Shown: positions 45,589 through 52,181 of the stretch, piece after piece
Layout: the number at the start of each line of letters is the position of its first letter
How positions within the stretch are numbered: the stretch's first letter is position 1
Assembly (NCBI GenBank): GCA_963806955.1
Contig: CAWDZG010000001.1
Location: 1 to 64,000, forward strand
Direction of reading: 5' to 3'
From: Gaiellasilicea sp963806955
GTDB taxonomy: Bacteria > Actinomycetota > Thermoleophilia > Gaiellales > Gaiellaceae
Length of the DNA stretch: 64,000 nt
Position numbers and translations under genes: made by a program
The notes under the pieces: model-generated
The model's database searches: none
What the model was told of the DNA's origin: nothing
Seen by the model: the letters and a program-made list of their open reading frames with translations, nothing else

Positions 45589-46656
45589 ATGCGGTCGAGG
45601 CTCGCACTGGTCTGCACAGCCGCCCTCGTCGCAACCTGCGGCGCTGGCGCGGCGCCCGAGCAGGCCCTGTTCAAGCCTCGTTCCGTCTCGTCCGGGTTCG
45701 CTCAGCCGGTCTACGTCACGGGCGCGAAGGGCGAGCCGGGCCGGCTCTACGTCGTCGAGCAGGGGGGCGTGATCCGCGTGCTCCAGGGTGGCAAGCGCCG
45801 CCCGGTGCCCTTCCTCGACATCAGGGAGCGCGTCAACTCGGGCGGCGAGCGGGGGCTGCTCGGCTTCGCGTTCCACCCCTCCTATCCGAAGGTGCGCAAG
45901 TTCTATGTCCAGTACACCGGGTCCGACAACTCGACCCGCGTCGTCGAGTACCGCTCGAATGCGACGCGGGCGCTGACGGGGTCGGCGCGGCTGCTCTTCT
46001 CGAGACACGACCCCTACCGCAACCACAACGGCGGCATGCTCGCGTTCGGCCCGAACGGCCGGCTCTACTTCACGATGGGCGACGGCGGCTCGGCCGACGA
46101 TCCGGACGACCGATCCCAGAACATGCGCTCGCTCTTCGGCAAGCTCCTCTCGCTCAACGTCGCGACGAAGGGGATCCAGATCGAGGCGCTCGGGCTGCGG
46201 AATGCCTGGCGGTTCTCGTTCGACCGGGCGAACGGCGACCTCTACATCGGTGACGTCGGCCAGGACTCGGTCGAGGAGATCGACTGGACGCCCGCCGCGA
46301 GTCCGGGCCTCGAGAACTACGGCTGGGACGTCTACGAGGGAACGTCGACGTTCGAGGACAAGCCGCTCGGCCCCGGCAAGCTCGTGCAGCCGGTCGCGGA
46401 GTACAGCCACGACGACGGCTGCTCGGTCACGGGCGGCTACGTCTACCGCGGCTCGAACGTGTCGCTGCGCGGGCGGTACATCTACGGCGACTACTGCAGC
46501 GGTCTCGTCTGGAGCTTCGCGCTCCAGGGTGGCGAGGCGACCGGCCTCCGGCGCGAGAGCTTCAGGATCGCCACCCTCACGTCGTTCGGCGAGGATGCGG
46601 CGGGCGAGCTCTACGCCGTCGCGCACAGCGGCAGGATCTACCGCCTCACGCCCTGA
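45589..46656 (+). CDS. PQQ-dependent sugar dehydrogenase-like protein, copy 2
   Basis: This 355-residue tandem paralog is very similar along its length to the preceding product (GGERGLLGFAFHPSYPKVRK, NHNGGMLAFGPNGRLYFTMG, GDVGQDSVEEIDWTP, YGDYCSGLVWSF). The N-terminus is a signal peptide with a Cys in VATCGAGAAP, a poor lipobox because Thr precedes it. ATG at 45589 follows TATCGT by 7 nt; an upstream GTG at 45580 would start inside the promoter. Each copy thus seems to have its own promoter. Confidence 0.88.
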   Translation: MRSRLALVCTAALVATCGAGAAPEQALFKPRSVSSGFAQPVYVTGAKGEPGRLYVVEQGGVIRVLQGGKRRPVPFLDIRERVNSGGERGLLGFAFHPSYPKVRKFYVQYTGSDNSTRVVEYRSNATRALTGSARLLFSRHDPYRNHNGGMLAFGPNGRLYFTMGDGGSADDPDDRSQNMRSLFGKLLSLNVATKGIQIEALGLRNAWRFSFDRANGDLYIGDVGQDSVEEIDWTPAASPGLENYGWDVYEGTSTFEDKPLGPGKLVQPVAEYSHDDGCSVTGGYVYRGSNVSLRGRYIYGDYCSGLVWSFALQGGEATGLRRESFRIATLTSFGEDAAGELYAVAHSGRIYRLTP

Positions 46657-46665
46657 CGGACTGCG

Positions 46666-46878
46666 CTACTTCGCGCGCCTGACGCGCGGGCTCTGGCCGA
46701 GCGCGGCGTAGGCGAGCGCGTTCAGCGACTCGTTCAGGTTGCGCAGCTCGCGCGCCAGCAGCTGGAAGCCCTCGGCGTTCTCCGCGTGCCGGTTCAGGCG
46801 GGCGAGCTCGTCTGCGATCCGGTCGAGCCGCTCCAGCACCGCCTCGAACTGACGGTCGGGCATCTCCTTCGCATCCAT
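46666..46878 (-). CDS. Small coiled-coil protein
   Basis: This 70-residue, mostly helical protein has heptad-like spacing (FEAVLERLDRIADELARLNR and LARELRNLNESLNALAYAAL) and a basic C-terminus. No family is recognised. It is 9 bp downstream of the VanZ-like gene on the same strand and probably co-transcribed. Confidence 0.55.
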   Translation of the reverse strand: MDAKEMPDRQFEAVLERLDRIADELARLNRHAENAEGFQLLARELRNLNESLNALAYAALGQSPRVRRAK

Positions 46879-46887
46879 GGGTGGACT

Positions 46888-47239
46888 CTAGCGGCCGAAC
46901 CGCCGCCAGAGGGCGACTCCGAGGGCGACGCCGACGGCGTCGATCAGGACGTCGAGCGGGCGACCCGACCCGGCCCTCGACGAAGTGCTGGTGCAGCTCG
47001 TCGCTGGCCGCGTAGGCGATCCCGGCCGCGAGCGCGGCCCGCTCGCTCCCGAGTGCCCGCAGGAGCAGCGCGCCGAGCACCGCGTACTCGGCCACGTGCG
47101 CGAGCTTTCGCAGCAGCGAGATCCCAGGTGCCGAGGCCGGTGCCGAGATCGGGACGGCCGAGAAGGCGAAGATGACGGCCGCCCAGGCGAGCGACCGGCA
47201 CCCACAGGCGCAGCGCGGCGGAGCTCGGCACCGGGCCAT
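46888..47239 (-). CDS. VanZ-like membrane protein (one extra base at 46963)
   Basis: The corrected protein has 116 residues. It has the VanZ-like pattern of four short helices: SLAWAAVIFAFSAVPIS, ISLLRKLAHVAEYAVLGALL (near residues 44-63), AALAAGIAYAASDELHQHFV with the conserved D-E-H-Q motif, and a final GRPLDVLIDAVGVALG helix. VanZ proteins confer low-level teicoplanin resistance or have unknown envelope roles. A Gly codon on this strand reads GGGT at 46966-46963. The ATG at 47239 abuts the promoter of the divergent cobalamin riboswitch. Confidence 0.8.
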
Positions 47240-47241
47240 GG

Positions 47242-47247
47242 TAGGCT
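47242..47247 (+). promoter_or_regulatory. -10 TAGGCT for the cobalamin-riboswitch operon
   Basis: TAGGCT places the transcription start about 7-9 nt later, just before the riboswitch fold. It lies 3 nt from the divergent VanZ-like start codon. Confidence 0.5.
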
Positions 47248-47261
47248 CCCGCCCCACACAA

Positions 47262-47400
47262 GGAGCGCAGTGAGGGAACCCGGTGCAAGTCCGGGACGGT
47301 CCCGCCGCTGTGAGGGGAGATGCCCGACGCGGAAGTGCCACTGGCGAGAGCCGGGAAGGCCGCGAAGGGGGAGCCCCGAGTCAGAAGACCTGCCGCGCTC
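47262..47400 (+). ncRNA. Cobalamin riboswitch (adenosylcobalamin class)
   Basis: The core elements appear in order: GGGAACCCGGTGCAAGTCC with CGGGACGGTCCCGCCGCTGTGA (P3-P6 region), the GCCACTGG strand, GCCGGGAAGG and the closing B12-box strand GAGTCAGAAGACCTGCC. This is the conserved layout of cobalamin riboswitches. It ends about 35 nt before the GTG of the first DUF4430 gene, whose ribosome binding site AAGGAGGA (47423-47430) could be masked when ligand binds. No clear intrinsic terminator follows, so control is probably translational. It implies the downstream transporter handles cobalamin or a precursor. Confidence 0.95.
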
Positions 47401-47433
47401 CCAGACCCCGAACCCCTCGCGGAAGGAGGATTC

Positions 47434-48018
47434 GTGCTTCGTAGGCTCTTCATTCTCACGGCGCTGCTCGCCGTCCTGACGCCGTCTGCACTCGCGGCGA
47501 ACGTCAAGATCCGGGTCGAAGGCAAGACACAGACGATCTACGGCGCGGTGCAGCCGCGCGTAATCGCCGGCAACGCGCTCCAGGCGCTCGACGCCGCCTC
47601 GACGGCCGGCGAGTTCTACTACGGCATGACGACGACCGAGTTCGGCCAGTACGTCAGCCAGATCGGCAAGTACCCCGGCGCGGGTGCGGCCGGCTGGGTC
47701 TTCAAGGTCAACGGCGTCTCGCCACCCGTCGGAGCCGACCAGGTGACGCTGAAGGACGGCGACGTCGTGCTCTGGTACTACGCGACGTTCGGCGCCGCGG
47801 GCGGCCCGCCGACACTCGAGCTGCAGCGGCTCCCGGGCAACTGCTACGTCGTCCAGTCCCTGAACGACGCGGGCAAGCGCACGCGCGCGGCGAAGGCGAC
47901 GCTCGTCGTCGACGGGAAGCGCTTCCAGACGAAGAGCGGACGCGGCTGCGTCGGCCGCCACAGCGGGCTCGTGCGCGCGGTCGCGGCCGGCGCCGTCCGG
48001 TCGAACGCCCAGAGGTGA
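47434..48018 (+). CDS. Secreted DUF4430 protein 1 (transcobalamin beta-domain-like)
   Basis: This 194-residue protein has a signal peptide (LFILTALLAVLTPSALAANV) and a DUF4430 domain at about residues 30-115 with GNALQALDAAS, GWVFKVNG and VTLKDGDVVLWYY. DUF4430 is related to the C-terminal beta domain of animal transcobalamin and intrinsic factor, which closes over bound cobalamin. No anchor is visible, so it is secreted or complex-bound. The GTG start has AAGGAGGA 3 nt upstream and is the first gene after the cobalamin riboswitch. It overlaps the next gene (GTGA). Confidence 0.85.
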   Translation: MLRRLFILTALLAVLTPSALAANVKIRVEGKTQTIYGAVQPRVIAGNALQALDAASTAGEFYYGMTTTEFGQYVSQIGKYPGAGAAGWVFKVNGVSPPVGADQVTLKDGDVVLWYYATFGAAGGPPTLELQRLPGNCYVVQSLNDAGKRTRAAKATLVVDGKRFQTKSGRGCVGRHSGLVRAVAAGAVRSNAQR

Positions 48019-48689
48019 TCCGGCGCGCGCTCGGCGCGCTCGCTGTCCTCGTCCTCCTTGCCGGCTGCGGTGGCGCCGCCGGCGGGGAGGAGGGGACGGC
48101 GCAGCTGTGGGTCACGCGCGACCGCGGCGCCGAGCTGCTCGTCGACGCGGAGGTCGAATCGGGCCAGACGCTGATGCGCGCGCTCGCCGCCGAGGTCGAC
48201 CTGAAGACCCGCTACGGCGGCCGCTTCGTCCAGTCGGTGAACGGCATCGCCGGCTCGCTCGAGCAGCAGCGCGACTGGTTCTGGTTCGTGAACGGCTACG
48301 AGGGCGATCGGAGCGCGTCCTCGTACCGGCTCCGCGACGGCGACGTCGCGTGGCTCGACTACCGGGCGTGGCAGCAGGAGGGCGAGGCGCGCGTCGTCGT
48401 CGGTGCGTTCCCGGAGCCGTTCCTCCATGGCTACGACGGGAAGTCGCGTGCTGCCGTCGTCCGCTTCGAGGGCGGGCTGCGCGGCCGCGCCCAGCGGCTG
48501 GCTCGGGACGTCGGCGCGGATTCGGTCGAACCGCTCGGGACGACAGTGCCGCCGGGAGCCAACGTGCTCGAGGTCCGCGAAGGGCCCGCGGGCGCCCGGG
48601 CCGAGCTGCTCGGCGAGGCGGCGGGCGACCCGGTTCGCCTCGTCGTCACCGGCATGCCCGAGCTCACGCGGAGGTACGCGGTCCCGTGA
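48015..48689 (+). CDS. DUF4430 lipoprotein 2
   Basis: This 224-residue protein has a lipobox (VLLAGC, Cys near residue 18) and a DUF4430 domain near residues 30-120 (VESGQTLMRALAAEV, DWFWFVNGYEGDRSASSY, RLRDGDVAWLDY). Residues 120-224 form a second, unassigned region. As a lipoprotein it would sit on the outer face of the membrane beside the ECF transporter and could receive cobalamin. The GTG overlaps the previous stop; its own stop overlaps the GTG of ecfT. Confidence 0.85.
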   Translation: MIRRALGALAVLVLLAGCGGAAGGEEGTAQLWVTRDRGAELLVDAEVESGQTLMRALAAEVDLKTRYGGRFVQSVNGIAGSLEQQRDWFWFVNGYEGDRSASSYRLRDGDVAWLDYRAWQQEGEARVVVGAFPEPFLHGYDGKSRAAVVRFEGGLRGRAQRLARDVGADSVEPLGTTVPPGANVLEVREGPAGARAELLGEAAGDPVRLVVTGMPELTRRYAVP

Positions 48690-49387
48690 GCCCCGCGCCG
48701 GCCGCCCTGCTCCTCGCCGCCGCCGCTGCCGCGGCGCTCCTCGCCGACCGGCTCTGGGCGGTGGCGCTGCTCGCGCTCGTCCTGCTGGCGGTGTGCCTCC
48801 GCGCGCCCGCGGGCCACCGCGGCCTCTATCTCTTCGGGGCGCTCGCGAGTGCCGTCGGCGTGCTCGTCCTCTCACCCTTCCTCTGGTCGAGCCCGGACGG
48901 AACGATCCTCTGGCAGGGGCCGGTGCTACCGGTGCTCGGCCAGCTCGACGTGACCACGACCGAGTTGTACGAGGCGGGTCTGAACGCGCTCCGGCTCGCC
49001 GCGCTCGGGCTCGCGTTCGCGGCGTACGCGTTGCTGCTGGACCACGACCGCCTGGTCGCCGCCGCCGGCGCTGCTCGGCGCTCGGCCCTTGCGGTCGCAC
49101 TCGCGACGCGACTGGTGCCGGCGCTGGAGCGCGATGCCGTTGGCCTCGCCGAGTCGGTGCGCGGGAGGGGGATCCGGCTGCAGGGCGCGCGGGGCTACGC
49201 GACGCTGCTCTCGCCGCTCGTCGCCGGCTCGCTCGAGCGCGCGACCGGCCTCGCAGAGGCGATGGAGGCACGCGGCTTCGGCCGGGCAGGGACGACGCGC
49301 GCGCCGCGGCCGCCGTGGAGCGGGCGCGACCTGCTGGCGCTACCGCTGGCGGCCTTGCTCGTCGTGGGGGCGGCGCTGTGGCTCTAG
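48686..49387 (+). CDS. ecfT: ECF transporter transmembrane coupling subunit EcfT
   Basis: This 233-residue membrane protein has hydrophobic helices covering residues 5-50 and 55-75, a re-entrant region near 90-130, and two coupling-helix motifs of Ala-Arg-Gly type: SVRGRGIRL near residue 160 and AMEARGFGR near 192. These dock EcfT to the ATPases. It is the scaffold that joins the S component to EcfA. The start GTG overlaps the upstream stop, and its 3' end overlaps the ATPase gene by 10 bp. Confidence 0.88.
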   Translation: MSPAPAALLLAAAAAAALLADRLWAVALLALVLLAVCLRAPAGHRGLYLFGALASAVGVLVLSPFLWSSPDGTILWQGPVLPVLGQLDVTTTELYEAGLNALRLAALGLAFAAYALLLDHDRLVAAAGAARRSALAVALATRLVPALERDAVGLAESVRGRGIRLQGARGYATLLSPLVAGSLERATGLAEAMEARGFGRAGTTRAPRPPWSGRDLLALPLAALLVVGAALWL

Positions 49388-50736
49388 CCTCCGTCGCCGG
49401 CCTCTCGTTTGCCTACCCGGACGCGCCGCCGGCGCTGCGCGGCGTCTCCCTCGAGCTGGAGCCGGGAGAGATCGTCGCGCTGCTCGGTCCGTCCGGCTCG
49501 GGGAAGTCGACGCTGCTGCGCGCGTTCGCGGGGCTCGTGCCGCACTTCCACGGCGGCCGTTTCTCGGGCCGGGTGGAGGTCGCCGGGCTCGACACGCGCA
49601 GAGCCCGCCCCGCGGAGCTGGCCGGGGCGGTCGCGAGCGTCTTCCAGGATCCGGAGGACCAGGTCGTGATGACGATCGTCGCCAACGAGGTCGCGTTCGG
49701 GCTCGAGAACCTCGGCGTCGCCCCGGCGGAGATCTGGCCGCGCGTCGAGCGCGCACTCGACTCGGTCGGCGCGCTCCACCTCTGGGGCCGCAAGACCGTC
49801 GAGCTCTCCGGTGGCGAGCTGCAGCGCGTCTGTCTGGCCTCGGCGCTGGCGCTCGAGCCGCGGCTGCTGCTGCTCGACGAGCCGCTCTCGCAGCTCGACC
49901 CGGACGGGGCGGCGCTGCTGCTGGCGGCGGTGGAGCGGCTCGGTGCGACCGTCGTCCTCTCCGAGCACCGCGTCCCCCGTGCGCTCGAGCTCGCGACGCG
50001 CGTCGTCTTCGTCGACGGCGGCCGTATCCTGCTCGACGCCCCGCGCGCCGAGGCCCTCGAGTGGCTCGCCCACGAACGCCCGGCGTACACGAACGCTTGT
50101 GTTGCTGAAACACAAAGTCCCCTCGGCGACCTCGTGCTCGAAGCGCGCGGGGTGTCCTTTTCGTACAGGGAGGCACTGCCGGTCCTGGACGGGGTCGATC
50201 TGGCCCTGCGCCGCGGCGAGATCGTCGCGCTCGAGGGGCCGAACGGCTCCGGCAAGACGACGCTTGCGCGCATCCTCGCCGGCCTCGTCGAGCCCGGTTC
50301 GGGCACGGTCGAGCGGCATGGCCGGGTCGGCTACCTCTGTCAGGATCCCGGTCGCTACCTCGTCGCCGAGACGGCGCTCGCGGAGGCTGCGCTGGCCGTG
50401 AACCGGGACGAGCAGCGGGCTTGCGCGGCACTCGACCGGGTCGGCCTCGGCTGGGCCGCCGCCCGTCACCCGCGCGACCTCTCGAGCGGCGAGCGGGAGC
50501 GGCTCGCGCTCGCGTCGGTGGCGGTGGCCGAGCCGGACCTGCTGATCCTGGACGAGCCGACCCGCGGGCTCGACCCGGAGCGGAAGGCCGCGCTCGGAGC
50601 ATGGCTGCAGGCCTACGCGGCGTCCGGAAAGGCCGTGCTCGTCGCCACGCACGACCGCGACCTGCCGGCGCATCGCCGAATCGGACTTTGTGTTTCAGCA
50701 ACACAAGCTCCCGAGGAGGCGACGGTTGGCACCTAG
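49378..50736 (+). CDS. Fused double ATPase EcfA-EcfA'
   Basis: This 452-residue protein has two complete ABC domains. Domain 1: Walker A LLGPSGSGKSTLLRAFAGL near residue 35, Q-loop FQDPEDQV, signature LSGGELQR, Walker B LLLLDEPLSQLDP. Domain 2: EGPNGSGKTTLARILAGL near residue 295, CQDPGRYL, a less canonical signature LSSGERERLAL, LLILDEPTRGLDP. It energises the ECF transporter. The linker (NACVAETQS) and the C-terminal end (LCVSATQAP) are encoded by two copies of one 26-bp repeat in opposite orientations. Confidence 0.92.
   Translation: MALASVAGLSFAYPDAPPALRGVSLELEPGEIVALLGPSGSGKSTLLRAFAGLVPHFHGGRFSGRVEVAGLDTRRARPAELAGAVASVFQDPEDQVVMTIVANEVAFGLENLGVAPAEIWPRVERALDSVGALHLWGRKTVELSGGELQRVCLASALALEPRLLLLDEPLSQLDPDGAALLLAAVERLGATVVLSEHRVPRALELATRVVFVDGGRILLDAPRAEALEWLAHERPAYTNACVAETQSPLGDLVLEARGVSFSYREALPVLDGVDLALRRGEIVALEGPNGSGKTTLARILAGLVEPGSGTVERHGRVGYLCQDPGRYLVAETALAEAALAVNRDEQRACAALDRVGLGWAAARHPRDLSSGERERLALASVAVAEPDLLILDEPTRGLDPERKAALGAWLQAYAASGKAVLVATHDRDLPAHRRIGLCVSATQAPEEATVGT
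50095..50120 (+). repeat. 26-bp repeat, left copy, in the ATPase linker
   Basis: The repeat includes CTTGTGTTGCTGAAACACAA and is itself a hairpin (TTGTGTT, GCTGA, AACACAA). The right copy at 50683-50708 is its exact reverse complement over all 26 bp. It is much richer in A+T than the surrounding gene and is translated in frame. Confidence 0.9.
50683..50708 (-). repeat. 26-bp repeat, right copy, at the ATPase C-terminus
   Basis: This is the exact reverse complement of 50095-50120 and contains TTGTGTTTCAGCAACACAA. It lies just upstream of the GAGGAGG ribosome binding site of the S-component gene and inside the last codons of the ATPase gene. Confidence 0.9.
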
Positions 50737-51400
50737 GGTCGCCGGGATCGCGGGCTCGGCGGCGCTCGCGCTCGCCGCCTGGGCGGCGCTCGACCCCGGC
50801 CGGGGCGGGATCGCGACGCTGCTCGCGGCCGTCGCCGTGCTCGTCGTCGGCTTCGCGTGGCTCGAAGGCGGCACCGTCTCCGCGCGCGACCTGACGCTCG
50901 TCGCCACGCTCGGCGGCCTCGCCGCCGCTGGACGCGTCCTCTTCGCGCCCGTCCCCGGCGTCCAGCCCGTGACGGTGATCGTCGCCGCCGCCGGGGTCGC
51001 GCTCGGGCCGCGCCGCGGCTTCGCCGTGGGCGCGCTGGCAGCGATCGCGTCGAACTTCTTCCTCGGCCAGGGGCCGCACACCCCGTGGCAGATGCTCGCC
51101 TGGGGCGGTTGCGGGCTGCTCGGCGGGCTCCTGAAGCCGCTGCTGCGCCGCCGGCTCGCGTTCGCGGCCTTCACGGTGCTGCTCGGGCTCGCCTTCGGGA
51201 CGGTGCTCGACCTCTGGCTGTGGCTCGCCTTCTACCCGCACACCGAGGCGGCGCTGCTCGCCCGGCTCGGCGCGGGTCTCCCGTTCAACATCGCGCACGC
51301 CGCCGGCAACGTCGCGCTCGCGCTCGTCGCCGGGCCGGAGCTGAGACGAGTGCTGGAGCGCTTCGAGCGCCGCGGTCGCACGGAGGTGGTGTGGGCGTGA
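50726..51400 (+). CDS. ECF transporter S component, probably cobalamin or precursor specific
   Basis: This 224-residue protein has six predicted membrane helices. Features typical of ECF S components are GVALGPRRGFAVGALAAIASNFFLG near residues 88-112 and WQMLAWGGCGLLGGLLKPLL. The riboswitch and DUF4430 neighbours point to a cobalamin-related substrate. TTG at 50726 is preferred as start because GAGGAGG (50713-50719) lies 6 nt upstream; an upstream in-frame start would translate the 26-bp repeat. It overlaps the ATPase gene by 11 bp and the next gene by 4 bp. Confidence 0.85.
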   Translation: MAPRVAGIAGSAALALAAWAALDPGRGGIATLLAAVAVLVVGFAWLEGGTVSARDLTLVATLGGLAAAGRVLFAPVPGVQPVTVIVAAAGVALGPRRGFAVGALAAIASNFFLGQGPHTPWQMLAWGGCGLLGGLLKPLLRRRLAFAAFTVLLGLAFGTVLDLWLWLAFYPHTEAALLARLGAGLPFNIAHAAGNVALALVAGPELRRVLERFERRGRTEVVWA

Positions 51401-52172
51401 AGCTCCTCGCGACGCTCGCCGCGACCGCGGCGCTCGCCACCCCCGCCGGCTACGTCCAGGGCCAGCAGCGCGACGACGGCGGCTTCGGCGGCATGCAGGT
51501 GAGCGCCTGGGCGACGCTCGGGCTCGTCGCCGCCGGGAAGGACAGCGACCGCGCCGCCGAGTATCTCGCGGCGCAGAAGCCGGCCACCGCCACCGACGTC
51601 GCGCTCGTCGCCCTCGCGCGCAGCGCTGCCGGCGATCGCCCGGGTGACCTGCTGCCACGGCTGCGCGCGCACCGGCCCGGGAAGCTCGTCAACGCGACGA
51701 TCTGGACGATCCTCGCCCTGCGCCAGGCCGGGGAGCCGGCGCCGCCCGCGCTCGTCAGCGCCCTCAGGAAGGCGCAGCGCCCGAACGGCGGCTGGTCGTG
51801 GCTCGCAGGCGGCGCGCGCCGACGCGAACGACACCGCCGCGGCGCTCCAGGCGCTCCGGGCCGTCGGGCGTGAAGGGGAAGCCGATCGACCGCGGCGTCG
51901 CCTTCCTCCGCCGCCACCAGAACCGGGACGGCGGCTTCGAGCTGACGCTGGGCCGCGGCTCCGACACGCAGTCGACCGCGTGGGCGATCCAGGGGCTGCT
52001 CGCCGCCGGCCGCAAGCCGGGCACCGCCGCCTACCGCTACCTGCAGCGGATGCGGCGATCCGACGGCAGCTACCGCTACAACGCCCGCTACGTGACGACG
52101 CCGCTCTGGGTGACGGCGCAGGTGCTGCCCGCGCTCGCCCGGAAGCCCTTCCCGCTCCGGGCCGACCGCTAG
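51397..52172 (+). CDS. Secreted alpha/alpha-toroid repeat protein (transcobalamin alpha-domain-like; extra bases at 51814 and 51866)
   Basis: The corrected protein has 257 residues. A short signal sequence (LLATLAATAALATPAG) precedes four or five repeats with prenyltransferase/squalene-cyclase motifs: QQRDDGGFGGMQVSAWATLG, QRPNGGWSWLAGGARADAND, HQNRDGGFELTLGRGSDTQS and MRRSDGSYRYNARY. This alpha6/alpha6-barrel fold is the one used by the cobalamin-binding alpha domain of intrinsic factor and transcobalamin. The GTG overlaps the S-component stop. Ala written GCGC and Gly written GGGC break the frame; both corrected, it reaches the TAG. Secretion rules out a cytoplasmic terpene cyclase role. 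Confidence 0.85.
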
Positions 52173-52175
52173 CAT
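52170..52175 (+). promoter_or_regulatory. -10 TAGCAT for pcrA
   Basis: TAGCAT begins within the TAG of the upstream gene and ends 6 nt before the pcrA GTG, so the helicase appears to have its own leaderless promoter. Confidence 0.5.
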
Positions 52176-52181
52176 CGACGG

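Noticed and set aside
50095..50708. Reading the 26-bp inverted repeat as ends of an insertion sequence or an invertible promoter
   Set aside because: The enclosed DNA is the second ATPase domain, with no transposase, recombinase or promoter, and inversion would destroy the gene.
51397..52172. A terpene or squalene cyclase
   Set aside because: The repeats fit the alpha/alpha-barrel fold, but the protein is too short for a cyclase, has a signal peptide, lacks a recognisable DXDD catalytic motif, and lies in a cobalamin operon.
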